DNA of 64,000 nt from Moniliophthora roreri (taxonomy: Eukaryota; Basidiomycota; Agaricomycetes; Agaricales; Marasmiaceae). Each line of letters starts with the position of its first letter. The stretch's first letter is position 1. The notes under the pieces were generated by a model. The model was not told the origin of the DNA. It worked only from the letters and a program-made list of their open reading frames with translations, and made no database searches. Shown piece after piece: positions 10,493-19,980 of the stretch. The DNA lies in NCBI GenBank assembly GCA_001466705.2, contig LATX02000001.1, forward strand, positions 2,604,001 through 2,668,000, in the 5' to 3' direction. The position numbers were made by a program, and so were the translations under genes.

Positions 10493-10933
10493 ATGCCTCC
10501 AAGGTCGCTGCTGACTGGAACAAGAAGAACAAATCGACAAAGACATCTCGCTAACAGAACAGCTAGCCAAGCTAGGGATCAGCATCCCGGGGAACCCTGC
10601 ATCGACTTCGCATACAATTATAACCCGCCATCACTGGCAGTCCGCGATCAGCCAACTGAGCAACTTGCTTGGGCCAGAAGGAACAACAGATACCAAAGAA
10701 CAAACAGTCAAAAAGACCTCGAACAACTCGACCCCAGAGTCCACCGAAGAAGACTTGTCTATGAACATGAACTTCAAAGACTCAGAAGAGAAGATAGAGA
10801 AATCACCAGACAAATCAACCAGCTTGTCATTCTTCAGCGCTTACGAAGAAGAAGAAATAATGTCCGAAGGTGGCAGCTCAACCCCGAGACATGGACTGAA
10901 GGAAGAAAAAAGTCAGACTCAGATGATGATTGA
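10493..10933 (+). CDS. Element B Arg-rich ORF overlapping the start of gag
   Basis: 146 codons from the first ATG after the primer site. The protein is very basic, with YNYNP at about residue 42, AWARRNNR, EHELQRLRREDREITRQ and a run of arginines near the C-terminus. Element A carries a clear homologue at the same position (7,277-7,570). Conservation between A and B is better in this frame than in the overlapping gag frame up to the REI-R motif, so this frame is really translated. It may be a separate nucleic-acid-binding protein or the true Gag N-terminus joined to the rest by a +1 shift. No function is known to me. Confidence 0.6.
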   Translation: MPPRSLLTGTRRTNRQRHLANRTASQARDQHPGEPCIDFAYNYNPPSLAVRDQPTEQLAWARRNNRYQRTNSQKDLEQLDPRVHRRRLVYEHELQRLRREDREITRQINQLVILQRLRRRRNNVRRWQLNPETWTEGRKKSDSDDD

Positions 10934-11816
10934 AATCTCGACTGCAGTTCTAGAAGAAATGGAGAAGAAGAAGAAGGACAAGGGATCCAAAGTAGCGGCA
11001 CCAGACCCTTTTGAAGGAGACAGAAAAGATACGAAGAGATTCCTTATGGAAGTCAAAATCTATCTCCACATGCACCCTACTGATTATGACACAGATGAGA
11101 AAAAGTGTCTATTTTTGTTGTCCTATCTCTGAGGACGGGATACCCAATCCTGGAAAAAGGTCTGGACCAAAAAGATCTTCAATCACAAAAGCAAAGACCC
11201 AGAGTTGACATTCGACAAACTCAAAGAAGAATTCAAGAAGCATTACCTACCTGCCAACATACAGGCAGAGGTGCAACTCCGGATCGAAGAAGCAAAGATG
11301 ACAGACAGAGCTGACAATTATGTCAATGAATTTCGAGTCATGGCCAATGAATCAGGATACGACGATCAGGCGCTCATCCACATCTTCCGAAAAGGCCTAC
11401 CAAACTCCCTAGCTGCGAAAATCCTTAATCAGCCACAAGGGAGACCTGCCGACCTTGAAGGGTGGTACAAAGCAGCGATCAGATATGACAAACAGTTTAA
11501 ATACTATGAAGCAGTACAAAAACCCAAGTGATTCCGGGTAGTTGACAACAAAAAGAAGAAGGTTTCAATCAACCGAGTAGGAACCCAGTTGAATGACAAA
11601 GAACGAAAGAAATACATGGCCGATGGGCAATGCTTCTGGTGTGCCAAACAGGGACACATGGCCAGAGACTGCCCAATGAAGCAAGGAGAAAAGAAAGAAG
11701 AAAAGAAGAAGTTAAGCACCAGAGAAGCTTATGTAAAAATCCAGGCCATCGTACAGGAACAAGGAACAGAGCAGCAGACAGAGTTATTGGACATTATGGA
11801 AGCAGAGGGTTTTTAA
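10665..11816 (+). pseudogene. Element B gag
   Basis: The structural protein that packages element RNA. The gag frame has an acidic Ser/Lys-rich start, the block DPFEGDRKDTKRFLMEVKIY at about 11,000, then capsid motifs FKKHYLPANIQ, FRVMANESGY and FRKGLPNSLA (11,229-11,430). It ends with the zinc knuckle CFWCAKQGHMARDC (11,630-11,673; CX2CX4HX4C) and a Lys-rich tail. Two in-frame TGA codons (11,130 and about 11,529) stand where arginine is expected, so the gene is inactive. There is no ATG at the start of this frame, which is why the overlapping ORF matters. The stop TAA at 11,814-11,816 follows the frameshift site directly. Confidence 0.88.
11807..11813 (+). promoter_or_regulatory. -1 ribosomal frameshift site, element B
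   Basis: GGGTTTT, phased G-GGT-TTT, then the gag stop TAA. A shift back by one base gives FLKWWKRPTLSPP, the start of the protease frame. GGTGG at about 11,819 can pair with CCACC at about 11,847, a candidate stimulatory hairpin. Conserved in element A at 8,570-8,576. Confidence 0.68.
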
Positions 11817-13723
11817 AGTGGTGGAAGAGGCCGACACTCTCCCCGCCACCTCCAATTACTATCTCAAACATTGTACTAGCTAAGCAAAGCCGAAATTCTA
11901 TGCATATTCCGCTGTCTTACAACAAAGAGATAGGAAAAGTCGGAACAAACACACTCCTAGATTCTGGAGCAGGAGGGCTCTTCATGAGTCCAGAAAAGGC
12001 CATGAAGTTAGGACTACCATAAACACAATTATGACACAAGATCAAAGTGTTCAATGTAGACGGAACCCCAAATAAAACAGCATGGATCACCCAATCAGTA
12101 ACGGCAAAATACGTCATCGGAACTAAAGAAATGACTGACACTTTCCTGATCTCTGGGTTGGGAAAAGAAGAAGTCATCTTGGGATTGCCCTGGCTAAGGA
12201 AGTATAACCCAGACATGGATTGGATCACTGGATGGACAACTTTCCCAAATCGACGATACATAAAGATTCCCTGGGTCCATGGAATACTGGACTTCAAACC
12301 GCCAGAAGAACTCATTCGGAGGATAGATATCAGAGCTAAGTTATCTACCTCTCAAAGGTTGGAACATGACACTGAACGGCATGAGGCAAAACCTTCAGAA
12401 ATGATACCAGGATATCTTGAAGAATACCGAGCGCAATTCGAAGATAAAGAGGTGGAACGATTTCCAATCTCTCGGTTGTATGACCACGCAATCAAACTCA
12501 AGCTGGAATTCTCACCGCATGACTGCAAGATCTACTCTCTAACAGCACTGGAACAAGTTGAATTGGACAACTTCTTGAAAGAAAACCTCCAAAAGGGATA
12601 CATTTGAAAGTCGAAATCCCCTATGGTGTCCCCGTTCTTCTTTGTAGGCAAAAAGGAAAAAGAGAAGCTATGGCCGATGCAAGACTACCGGAGGCTCAAT
12701 CATGGAACTGTCAAAAATGTGTACCCCTTACCACTTATCTCCAACCTGATTGACAAGCTAAAGGACGCTACCATTTTCTCAAAGTTAGATCTACATAATG
12801 GTTACAACAATGTCCGAATCAAGGATGGAGATCAATGGAAGGCAGCGTTCAAGACCAATCGAGGGCTCTTCGAACCGACAGTGATGTTCTTTGGACTTAT
12901 GAACTCCCTGGCAACTTTCCAAGCCTTCATGGACAATGTTTTGCAGGACTTCATGGCAGAAGAATGGTGTCTAGTTTACATGGACGACATCCTGATATAT
13001 TCGGAAACTGAAGAACAACATCAGACCCAGACCAAACAACTTCTTCAACGGCTTAAAGAACAAGACCTCTATCTTAAGCTGCACAAATGCCGATTCAATG
13101 TCTGCGAAATAGACTTTTTGGGACTCATCATCAGACCAGGACATATGGCCATGGATCCAGTAAAACTGTCCAGAATCAGCAATTGGCCTGCCCCAAAAAC
13201 AGTAACAGGAGTACGGAGCTTCACAGGATTCACCAACTTTTATCGCAAATTCATTGGAAACTACTCGGCAATTGCGAAACCATTGTACGATTTGACAGAG
13301 AAGGGGATGCCTTTCAAATGGACAGCAACTTGTGAAGTGGCTTTTCGGACTTTGAAATGGAGATTCCAATCAGAACCAGTCTTACGAATGCCAGATCCAA
13401 AAAAGCCATTCATTATCGAGACTGACACATCCAAATGGGCATCAGGAGGAGTACTACGGCAGTTAGGACCGGATGGAGAACTACACCCCTGCAGATATAT
13501 TTCCTATGCTTTTGATGCGACTGAACAGAACTACGAGATTTACAACAGAGAACTGTTCGCGATCATCTGAGCATTGGAAACGTGGAGACATTACCTAATG
13601 GAGGGACCACACCTGGTGACTGTTCTATGTGATCATAAGAATCTCACTTATTTCCGGACAGCCCAAAAGTTAAACTGAAGACAGGCGAGGTGGAGCCTTG
13701 TCCTATCCCTTTTCGACTTACAA
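11813..13723 (+). pseudogene. Element B pol, 5' part: protease, RT and RNase H
   Basis: The protease active site LLDSGAG lies at about 11,957. RT has [11 protein letters not shown] (12,626), [36 protein letters not shown] and the catalytic [10 protein letters not shown] (about 12,974). The thumb/connection follows ([12 protein letters not shown]). RNase H has [16 protein letters not shown] at about 13,411 and the [12 protein letters not shown] block. In-frame stops at 12,022, 12,605, 13,568 and about 13,675 break the frame. The last three sit where CGA arginine codons are expected and read TGA. Apart from these the domains are intact and collinear. Confidence 0.9.
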
Positions 13724-15307
13724 TTGGTGCATGTCCCTGGCAGAGAAATGGTTCAATCAGACACGTTGTCTAGAAGAGAAGACCACATCGACAGAGAGGA
13801 CAATGATAACAAGGATGTTGTTTTGTTGCTGGCAAAGCTTTTCATCAATGTGGTTGATCTGGAACTGCAAGATAAGTTAAAAGATCAATTGGGATCAGAT
13901 GACTTTCACAAGATGGCTTTAGAGGCATTAACGACCACAGGGTTGCCGCCAATCAAATCAGCACTTTCTGACTGGGAGATCAATGACAGCCTAATACAAT
14001 ATAAGGGACATATTTACATACCCGATGACGTCGTTCTGAAGCAAGAAATTGTGTGCACCATCCACGAGGGTCAGCCATTTGGACACCCAGGACAGTTTGG
14101 GATGGTGGACTTAGTGCAATGGGACTACTGGTGGCCAGGAATGGCTAAATTCATAAAGAGCTTCGTAGATGGGTGTGCGACATGCCAGCAAATGAAAATC
14201 AATACACATCCCATGAGGACCAGCATACAACTGATCGAAGGCACCCCAAATGTGACCCCCTTTCAGATTATCACGATGGATCTAGTAACAGACCTGCCTC
14301 TTTTGGACGGCTTCGATACCATAATGGTTGTGGTAGACCATTCGTCCTCAAAGGGGGCTATTTTCATTCCATGTACCAAGAAATTGGATGCCACTCAGGC
14401 GGCAGAATTGCTGCTACGGAACGTCTACAAACGATACAGACTACCAGACAAGATCATATCTGATCAAGACCCACAATTCGCAGCCATGGTGTTCCAAGAA
14501 ACTACAAGACTACTGGGAATAAAGCACACGATGAGTACAGCTTATCATCCTCAAAGTGACGGAGAATCTGAAAGGGTTAATCAGGAAATGGAAATCTACT
14601 TGAGAATGTTCTGCTCCAAAGAACAGACCAAATGGAGCTCCTATCTCCATATGGCAGAGTTCACACACAATAACAGAACCCATTCAGTAACCCGGAACTC
14701 TCTGTTCTTCATGATCATAGAGTACCACCCCAGACCCTTGCCAACGGCCTTCAAGAAGACTTCTGTCCCATCGGTAGAAGAAAGGCTAAACAGACTCCAG
14801 AGATTACGAGGGGAGGTAGCTGCAATAATGGACATAGCGAGAAGAAAAATGATCAAACAAGAAAAAAGGGGACTAGACAAGTTTGAGGAAGGTCAGAAGG
14901 TGTGGCTAGAAGGCAGAAATCTAGACTTCGGATACCCAAATTGGAAGTTATCGCCGAAACGGGAGGGACCCTTCGTGATTGAACAAGTCATGGGACCAGT
15001 CACCTACAAACTGAAGCTACCGAAACAATGGAGGATCCATCCTGTATTCCATGCCGGGCTTCTAAAGCTGTACAAAGAGACCGAGGCCTACAGACGGAAC
15101 TTCATAGAACCACCCCCGGACATAGTAGAAGGGCATGAGGAGTTCAAAATAGAAGCAATCATAGGTCACAAACCACTGCAGAAGCCTAGACGATTCCTCG
15201 TGTTGTGGAAAGGCTTTGATTCCTCTCACAATGAATGGAAGATGAAAGAGGAACTTGAACATGCGATGGAGATCTATCTGGACTATATAATCCAGAACCA
15301 ACTCTAA
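13724..15307 (+). CDS. Element B integrase with C-terminal chromodomain (3' end of pol)
   Basis: A 527-codon open stretch. It starts with the end of RNase H (VHVPGREMVQSDTLSRR). The HHCC zinc domain spans about residues 100-155 (HEGQPFGHPGQF..CATCQQMK). The DDE core has its first Asp in TMDLVTDLP, its second in IISDQDPQF and Glu in GESERVNQEME. GPFVIEQVMGPVTYKLKLP and HPVFHAGLL are the usual post-core motifs. The C-terminus is a chromodomain (FKIEAIIGHK..RFLVLWKGFDSSHNEWK), the mark of chromoviruses, which guides insertion to modified histones. It is part of the polyprotein rather than a free gene. All catalytic residues look present. Confidence 0.9.
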   Translation: MVHVPGREMVQSDTLSRREDHIDREDNDNKDVVLLLAKLFINVVDLELQDKLKDQLGSDDFHKMALEALTTTGLPPIKSALSDWEINDSLIQYKGHIYIPDDVVLKQEIVCTIHEGQPFGHPGQFGMVDLVQWDYWWPGMAKFIKSFVDGCATCQQMKINTHPMRTSIQLIEGTPNVTPFQIITMDLVTDLPLLDGFDTIMVVVDHSSSKGAIFIPCTKKLDATQAAELLLRNVYKRYRLPDKIISDQDPQFAAMVFQETTRLLGIKHTMSTAYHPQSDGESERVNQEMEIYLRMFCSKEQTKWSSYLHMAEFTHNNRTHSVTRNSLFFMIIEYHPRPLPTAFKKTSVPSVEERLNRLQRLRGEVAAIMDIARRKMIKQEKRGLDKFEEGQKVWLEGRNLDFGYPNWKLSPKREGPFVIEQVMGPVTYKLKLPKQWRIHPVFHAGLLKLYKETEAYRRNFIEPPPDIVEGHEEFKIEAIIGHKPLQKPRRFLVLWKGFDSSHNEWKMKEELEHAMEIYLDYIIQNQL

Positions 15308-15337
15308 TAGAAACTTCATCCCACAACCGAAATTGCC

Positions 15338-16710
15338 ATGTCCAATGAAACCTCAAGCTCTTCTTCCAGCTCTAGTAGCTATCACAATCGTAACATGCCC
15401 ATCCCCCCTTCTTCTTCTGGTTTTCACTACAGCGATGACATCATGTACACTGGACCCTTTAATCCCTCTCCTTTCAAACTCCTTTTCATGGTCAATACCA
15501 GAGGACATGACAATGCCCTTCGAAACATGTCTATGGGCCAGCCCCACCTACAATTCGCCATTGATGGTCTTATTCATCTTCAGGTGCAACGTGCCTCCCT
15601 CAATGCGATCATTGAGGAGACAAATGTATACTTGGCTAATCTTGCATTCAATGCAACAGCCGCTGGACCCACCCCTCTCCGAGTAGAAGGGCCCATCACG
15701 GTACCGTCTCTTCCTGTTAATCCCAAAAGATTAGAATTTCATCTTCAACACCAACCTTCTGGGCTAGGTCCCCTCCCCACGGACATTTGCAATGCAAATC
15801 CAAATGATCCAATCTTCTTACGAGCAGCAGAGACGTACAGAGCAAGGATCAGGACAGCTCTGGAGCTTTCCCTCCATCAGACCGACCTTTGTCCCCGTCA
15901 TACCGGAACAGAGCCTGTTTTATCTGGGCAGGCTGGTACCGCCCCCTTGGTCCCCGAACAGCAGCCCACCCCCAGTCTTAATTCCCCTGCCACACTTGTC
16001 CATCCCCCCTCATCAACTAGCTGTGAATCCACCCCCGCATACACCCAGTCCATTGGTGTCACCTCAGCATCTCCCTCTCCGCCTCCTGAACCTGCCTCCA
16101 AACCTGTCTCCGAGCCTACACCAGCACCCCCCAGGATTAACCCCTTCGACATTGACAACAAACCTCTCGCCCCCCCCCTTAGTACCTTTCCTGGCAAACG
16201 GAAAATTCAACCCCACCTTCGTTAGCATCCGAGATGCCATCTGTGCCAACCCCAATGTTGTCATCGACACAAGAACATTTACCAACCCCCCATCCCCATA
16301 TAACTACCTCGACCATGTCAGCTTCAGTATGGGACGACGAGAATGTATCAGAACCAGTGGAAGAGGCTGAGTGGAGGGCGATGATCAAAGAAATCCACGA
16401 GTTTCTTTGTGCCCTGTGTGCAGGTTGGCACACCACCGCGCCCGAAACTGTCTGAGCTACCGTTGCAAGAAGTGCAGATTATTTGCGCCTGGACATATTC
16501 CTTGACATTGCAGTCTCTGACGAAGGCCGCTTAGACTTCCTTGAACAAACTATCCCGGGAGCTCACACTTTACTCACAACGATTTCTATGGGGGTGACTA
16601 TGACGACGACGAATACGGAAACGGAGAGCAATGAAGTCACTGTCAGCAGCGAAGTGGAGGATCCCGACGAACTTGCACCGGTCTATGTGGGACCGCCGGA
16701 AGGAATACCT
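15338..16710 (+). pseudogene. Element B post-integrase ORF3
   Basis: Begins 31 bp after pol in the same frame. 295 codons are open to 16,225: Ser-rich start, a middle block with HLQFAIDGLIHLQVQRASLN, then a long Pro/Ser-rich stretch. From about 15,790 the frame one base later is also open. It continues to 16,370 and, after a TGA, into CPVCRLAHHRARNC (CX2CX4HX4C) and CKKCRLFAPGH at about 16,408-16,490, so a frameshift probably separates the two parts. It occupies the env position but has no signal peptide or membrane segment, so it is not an envelope. Element A has a counterpart. Function unknown. Confidence 0.5.
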
Positions 16711-16784
16711 TGACAGGTGACACTTCAAAATGGTAGAGTGGTGACTGTAGTCAGAATGGGATCTGCCAGGTAAAGAGGGGGTAG

Positions 16785-17164
16785 TGTTACAAACACATCT
16801 TTTTCTTCCGCCATACTTTCTTTGTGTAGGACTTTGTACTATCATGTGATTGCGTTGTTCTTTTTCTTTCTATAACTTTCTATCTGACTCGAACAGCTCC
16901 GAAGTAGCATTACTTAAACGTTCTATTAGATTCCTTAGTGTTCTATTAGATACAAACGAGTAGCTACAATGTACTTATTTAAGGACTGCAGAACTGGGTC
17001 TAAGCTCTTCAGCTTGACCTGGTTAATCATAACTTGTGTCTAGTAACGAACTGTTGGACTTCAGAACCTCAGAGACCTCTGAGCAAACTCGAACTTGATC
17101 TAAACTTGACTTTTACCTTGTCGGTATAGTTAAGTGTTGACGTTGCTGTGCAAGTGATGTAACA
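16785..17164 (+). repeat. 3' LTR of element B
   Basis: 380 bp, preceded by the polypurine tract AAAGAGGGGGTAG (about 16,772-16,784). It keeps the perfect TCAGCTTGACCT at 17,009-17,020, 33 nt after TATTTAAG at 16,976. Followed by the target duplication GATAC. Confidence 0.93.
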
Positions 17165-17872
17165 GATACACTATACAGAGGTGTCTAAGCTGTATATTCT
17201 GACTTATCTATATATTAGATCTGAAGCAGATCACTCCTGAAACCTGTAGGGAACCTAACTATGACCATACAAACATGTTGGCTAGTTAACTGAGCTCTCT
17301 CAAAGTGCTATCAATGGGATTTTTCAATTTATTCACTTTTCTATAACATCTGCAAAGTGCAATGTGCAGTCATACAGTACAGAGGTACTTAGAGAAGACA
17401 TCAGAACAGAGAGACAACTTGGAAAGGAACAATCAGAATGATCAGACATTGGAATTCAATATGCAGATCAGAATCAAAGCTGATGATCTCTTAATAAAGA
17501 GTTCTAATGTGGCACAAATAGATGAAATTACTTAACAAGAGGCAACACAACCTCAGAACAAGTGTAGCTACATGACTACAGATACAATGAGACATATAAT
17601 TAATATCTAAGGAATGCAAAGTCCTGGATAAGATTAAGAACAAATTATCAAAGGAGACAGGAACAGGAACAGTATGTTCCAGCCTTGGAAGCTTTGAAAC
17701 CCAGACATCGGCAGCTGTGCAGATGCTGGAAAAGAGAATGTGGAATGGATAGACTCATCCATCCATCTGGACCCACCTAGAAAAGAGAAAAATCAAATAT
17801 CTAAGAGTCCAGAACACCTGGAAAGCAGATACCTGTGCAGATATGATCAGATACCCTAATGGCCAGACTCCA
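17165..17872. mobile_element. Right flank of unclassified repeat E
   Basis: AT-rich DNA without a sustained frame. The stretch CTCCTGAAACCTGTAGGGAAC resembles CATCCTGAAACCTGTAGAGAA in the repeats at 24,540 and 25,905, so it continues the repeat into which element B jumped. The sequence ends at a single N at 17,873. Confidence 0.5.
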
Positions 17873-17873
17873 N
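17873..17873. other. Single undetermined base (probable contig join)
   Basis: An N follows ...GGCCAGACTCCA. The next base restarts sequence already seen at 16,595. The words before the N reappear at about 19,125 and there run on into new sequence. This is the pattern of two overlapping contigs that were joined rather than merged. Confidence 0.85.
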
Positions 17874-19103
17874 TGACTATGACGACGACGAATACGGAAA
17901 CGGAGAGCAATGAAGTCACTGTCAGCAGCGAAGTGGAGGATCCCGACGAACTTGCACCGGTCTATGTGGGACCGCCGGAAGGAATACCTTGACAGGTGAC
18001 ACTTCAAAATGGTAGAGTGGTGACTGTAGTCAGAATGGGATCTGCCAGGTAAAGAGGGGGTAGTGTTACAAACACATCTTTTTCTTCCGCCATACTTTCT
18101 TTGTGTAGGACTTTGTACTATCATGTGATTGCGTTGTTCTTTTTCTTTCTATAACTTTCTATCTGACTCGAACAGCTCCGAAGTAGCATTACTTAAACGT
18201 TCTATTAGATTCCTTAGTGTTCTATTAGATACAAACGAGTAGCTACAATGTACTTATTTAAGGACTGCAGAACTGGGTCTAAGCTCTTCAGCTTGACCTG
18301 GTTAATCATAACTTGTGTCTAGTAACGAACTGTTGGACTTCAGAACCTCAGAGACCTCTGAGCAAACTCGAACTTGATCTAAACTTGACTTTTACCTTGT
18401 CGGTATAGTTAAGTGTTGACGTTGCTGTGCAAGTGATGTAACAGATACACTATACAGAGGTGTCTAAGCTGTATATTCTGACTTATCTATATATTAGATC
18501 TGAAGCAGATCACTCCTGAAACCTGTAGGGAACCTAACTATGACCATACAAACATGTTGGCTAGTTAACTGAGCTCTCTCAAAGTGCTATCAATGGGATT
18601 TTTCAATTTATTCACTTTTCTATAACATCTGCAAAGTGCAATGTGCAGTCATACAGTACAGAGGTACTTAGAGAAGACATCAGAACAGAGAGACAACTTG
18701 GAAAGGAACAATCAGAATGATCAGACATTGGAATTCAATATGCAGATCAGAATCAAAGCTGATGATCTCTTAATAAAGAGTTCTAATGTGGCACAAATAG
18801 ATGAAATTACTTAACAAGAGGCAACACAACCTCAGAACAAGTGTAGCTACATGACTACAGATACAATGAGACATATAATTAATATCTAAGGAATGCAAAG
18901 TCCTGGATAAGATTAAGAACAAATTATCAAAGGAGACAGGAACAGGAACAGTATGTTCCAGCCTTGGAAGCTTTGAAACCCAGACATCGGCAGCTGTGCA
19001 GATGCTGGAAAAGAGAATGTGGAATGGATAGACTCATCCATCCATCTGGACCCACCTAGAAAAGAGAAAAATCAAATATCTAAGAGTCCAGAACCTGTGT
19101 GGA
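17874..19103. repeat. Near-identical copy of 16,595-17,824 (end of element B plus flank)
   Basis: With an offset of 1,279 bases this segment repeats the last part of ORF3, the polypurine tract, the complete 3' LTR (here 18,064-18,443), the GATAC duplication and about 660 bp of flank. I saw no difference until near its end, where 16 bp (within ACACCTGGAAAGCAGATACC) are missing and two transitions appear. A real tandem duplication would be expected to have its own boundary features. The N at its start makes an assembly artefact, or two haplotypes laid end to end, more likely. Confidence 0.88.
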
Positions 19104-19980
19104 TATGATCAGATACCCTAATGGCCAGACTCCATGACATCCAAATATTCCCTCTTTTAGTATCTCAGTCACTCTTTTATTATTTCCTGAATTATTGAAC
19201 ATTATTTATATTTTCCTGTAGATATATTCCACGGACTGTATATAAGGACAGCTAGATATTCATATATACTCAAGTAACTCTGCCCCCTCTGATTGTGAAT
19301 ACATGATGAGTTTGTTTGGTGTATAATTGTGTGTGCCATTCCAGTTTTGCTTCCTCACTTCAGGCCCTGGAGATTGGTCCTGAGTGACTCCAGAGAGATA
19401 GAAATCTGATAACGAACTTGTGTTGTAAGAGACAAAGAGTAATATCTTTAGTGTGCTTTGCACTTTTCTAAGAGATAACTTTACACCAAAAGTTCTGGTG
19501 GCTTTTGGAGTGTGGCCTGTGTTGAGTATCAGATTGTGACACACTTAGAGTCTTAACAAAGGAATTGGGCCTGCAATTAAGCTCTTTGTAGAAACTGGTC
19601 TAGGACCTTTTCCAGTACACTGTGTACTGTAGTTGTCTTAAAGAAGTCTTGAACTCCATAGGGTCAGACTATATTGGCTACTGAGTCTTTTGGTGGGACT
19701 GTAGCTCTTGTGTTTTGTGCTTTGTGCACTGTTCTTGTGTGTGTGTGTGTTTGTGTGTTTGGATATAAACTCTTTTAAAACCCATATATACTCCTCTGGA
19801 GGTGAACACTTTGAAGTAGATTGCTTCAATAAGAGAGAATCAACCTAGCTAAGAGTTTTGTTGGCATTCTAAGTATGGCAACTCTGATCATGTTGATCCA
19901 CACTTGCACAACAACCTGAGTTAGACTTTTGGAGGTTATCTTTTGGGTAGTTTTCTACTAGTCTTATCTTAGACAAATTA
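19104..19980. mobile_element. Right part of repeat E, LTR-like end
   Basis: Non-coding. TATATAAGG at about 19,239 looks like a core promoter, and a (TG)n run lies at 19,735-19,760. Bases about 19,690-19,980 recur in inverted orientation at 25,376-25,665. The boundary with element A is sharp: TTATCTTAGACAAATTA is followed by ATGATCGGC, the continuation of A pol. A short duplication (AAT or TAAT) may flank the insert at 9,886 and 19,977. The class of element is undetermined. Confidence 0.5.

Larger units (their letters stand above)
10059..17164 (+). mobile_element. Ty3/gypsy chromovirus element B, structurally complete
   Basis: 7,106 bp with 380-bp LTRs at both ends (TGTTAC...TAACA) and a perfect GATAC duplication at 10,054-10,058 and 17,165-17,169. 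In order it has a primer site, an Arg-rich ORF overlapping gag, gag with a zinc knuckle, a -1 frameshift site, protease, RT, RNase H, integrase, a chromodomain, an extra ORF and the polypurine tract AAAGAGGGGGTAG. It is much less CpG-depleted than its surroundings, so it is a later arrival. Coding capacity is broken only by point changes, largely CGA to TGA. The integrase-chromodomain block is still open for 527 codons. Confidence 0.95.

Noticed and set aside
15338..16225. Possibility that ORF3 of element B is a retroviral-type envelope
   Set aside because: No signal peptide, transmembrane helix or furin-like site; the product is Pro/Ser-rich with possible zinc knuckles.
17801..18124. A second copy of an end-of-ORF3 antisense frame
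   Set aside because: It exists only because the sequence after the N repeats 16,595-17,824; likely an assembly duplicate.
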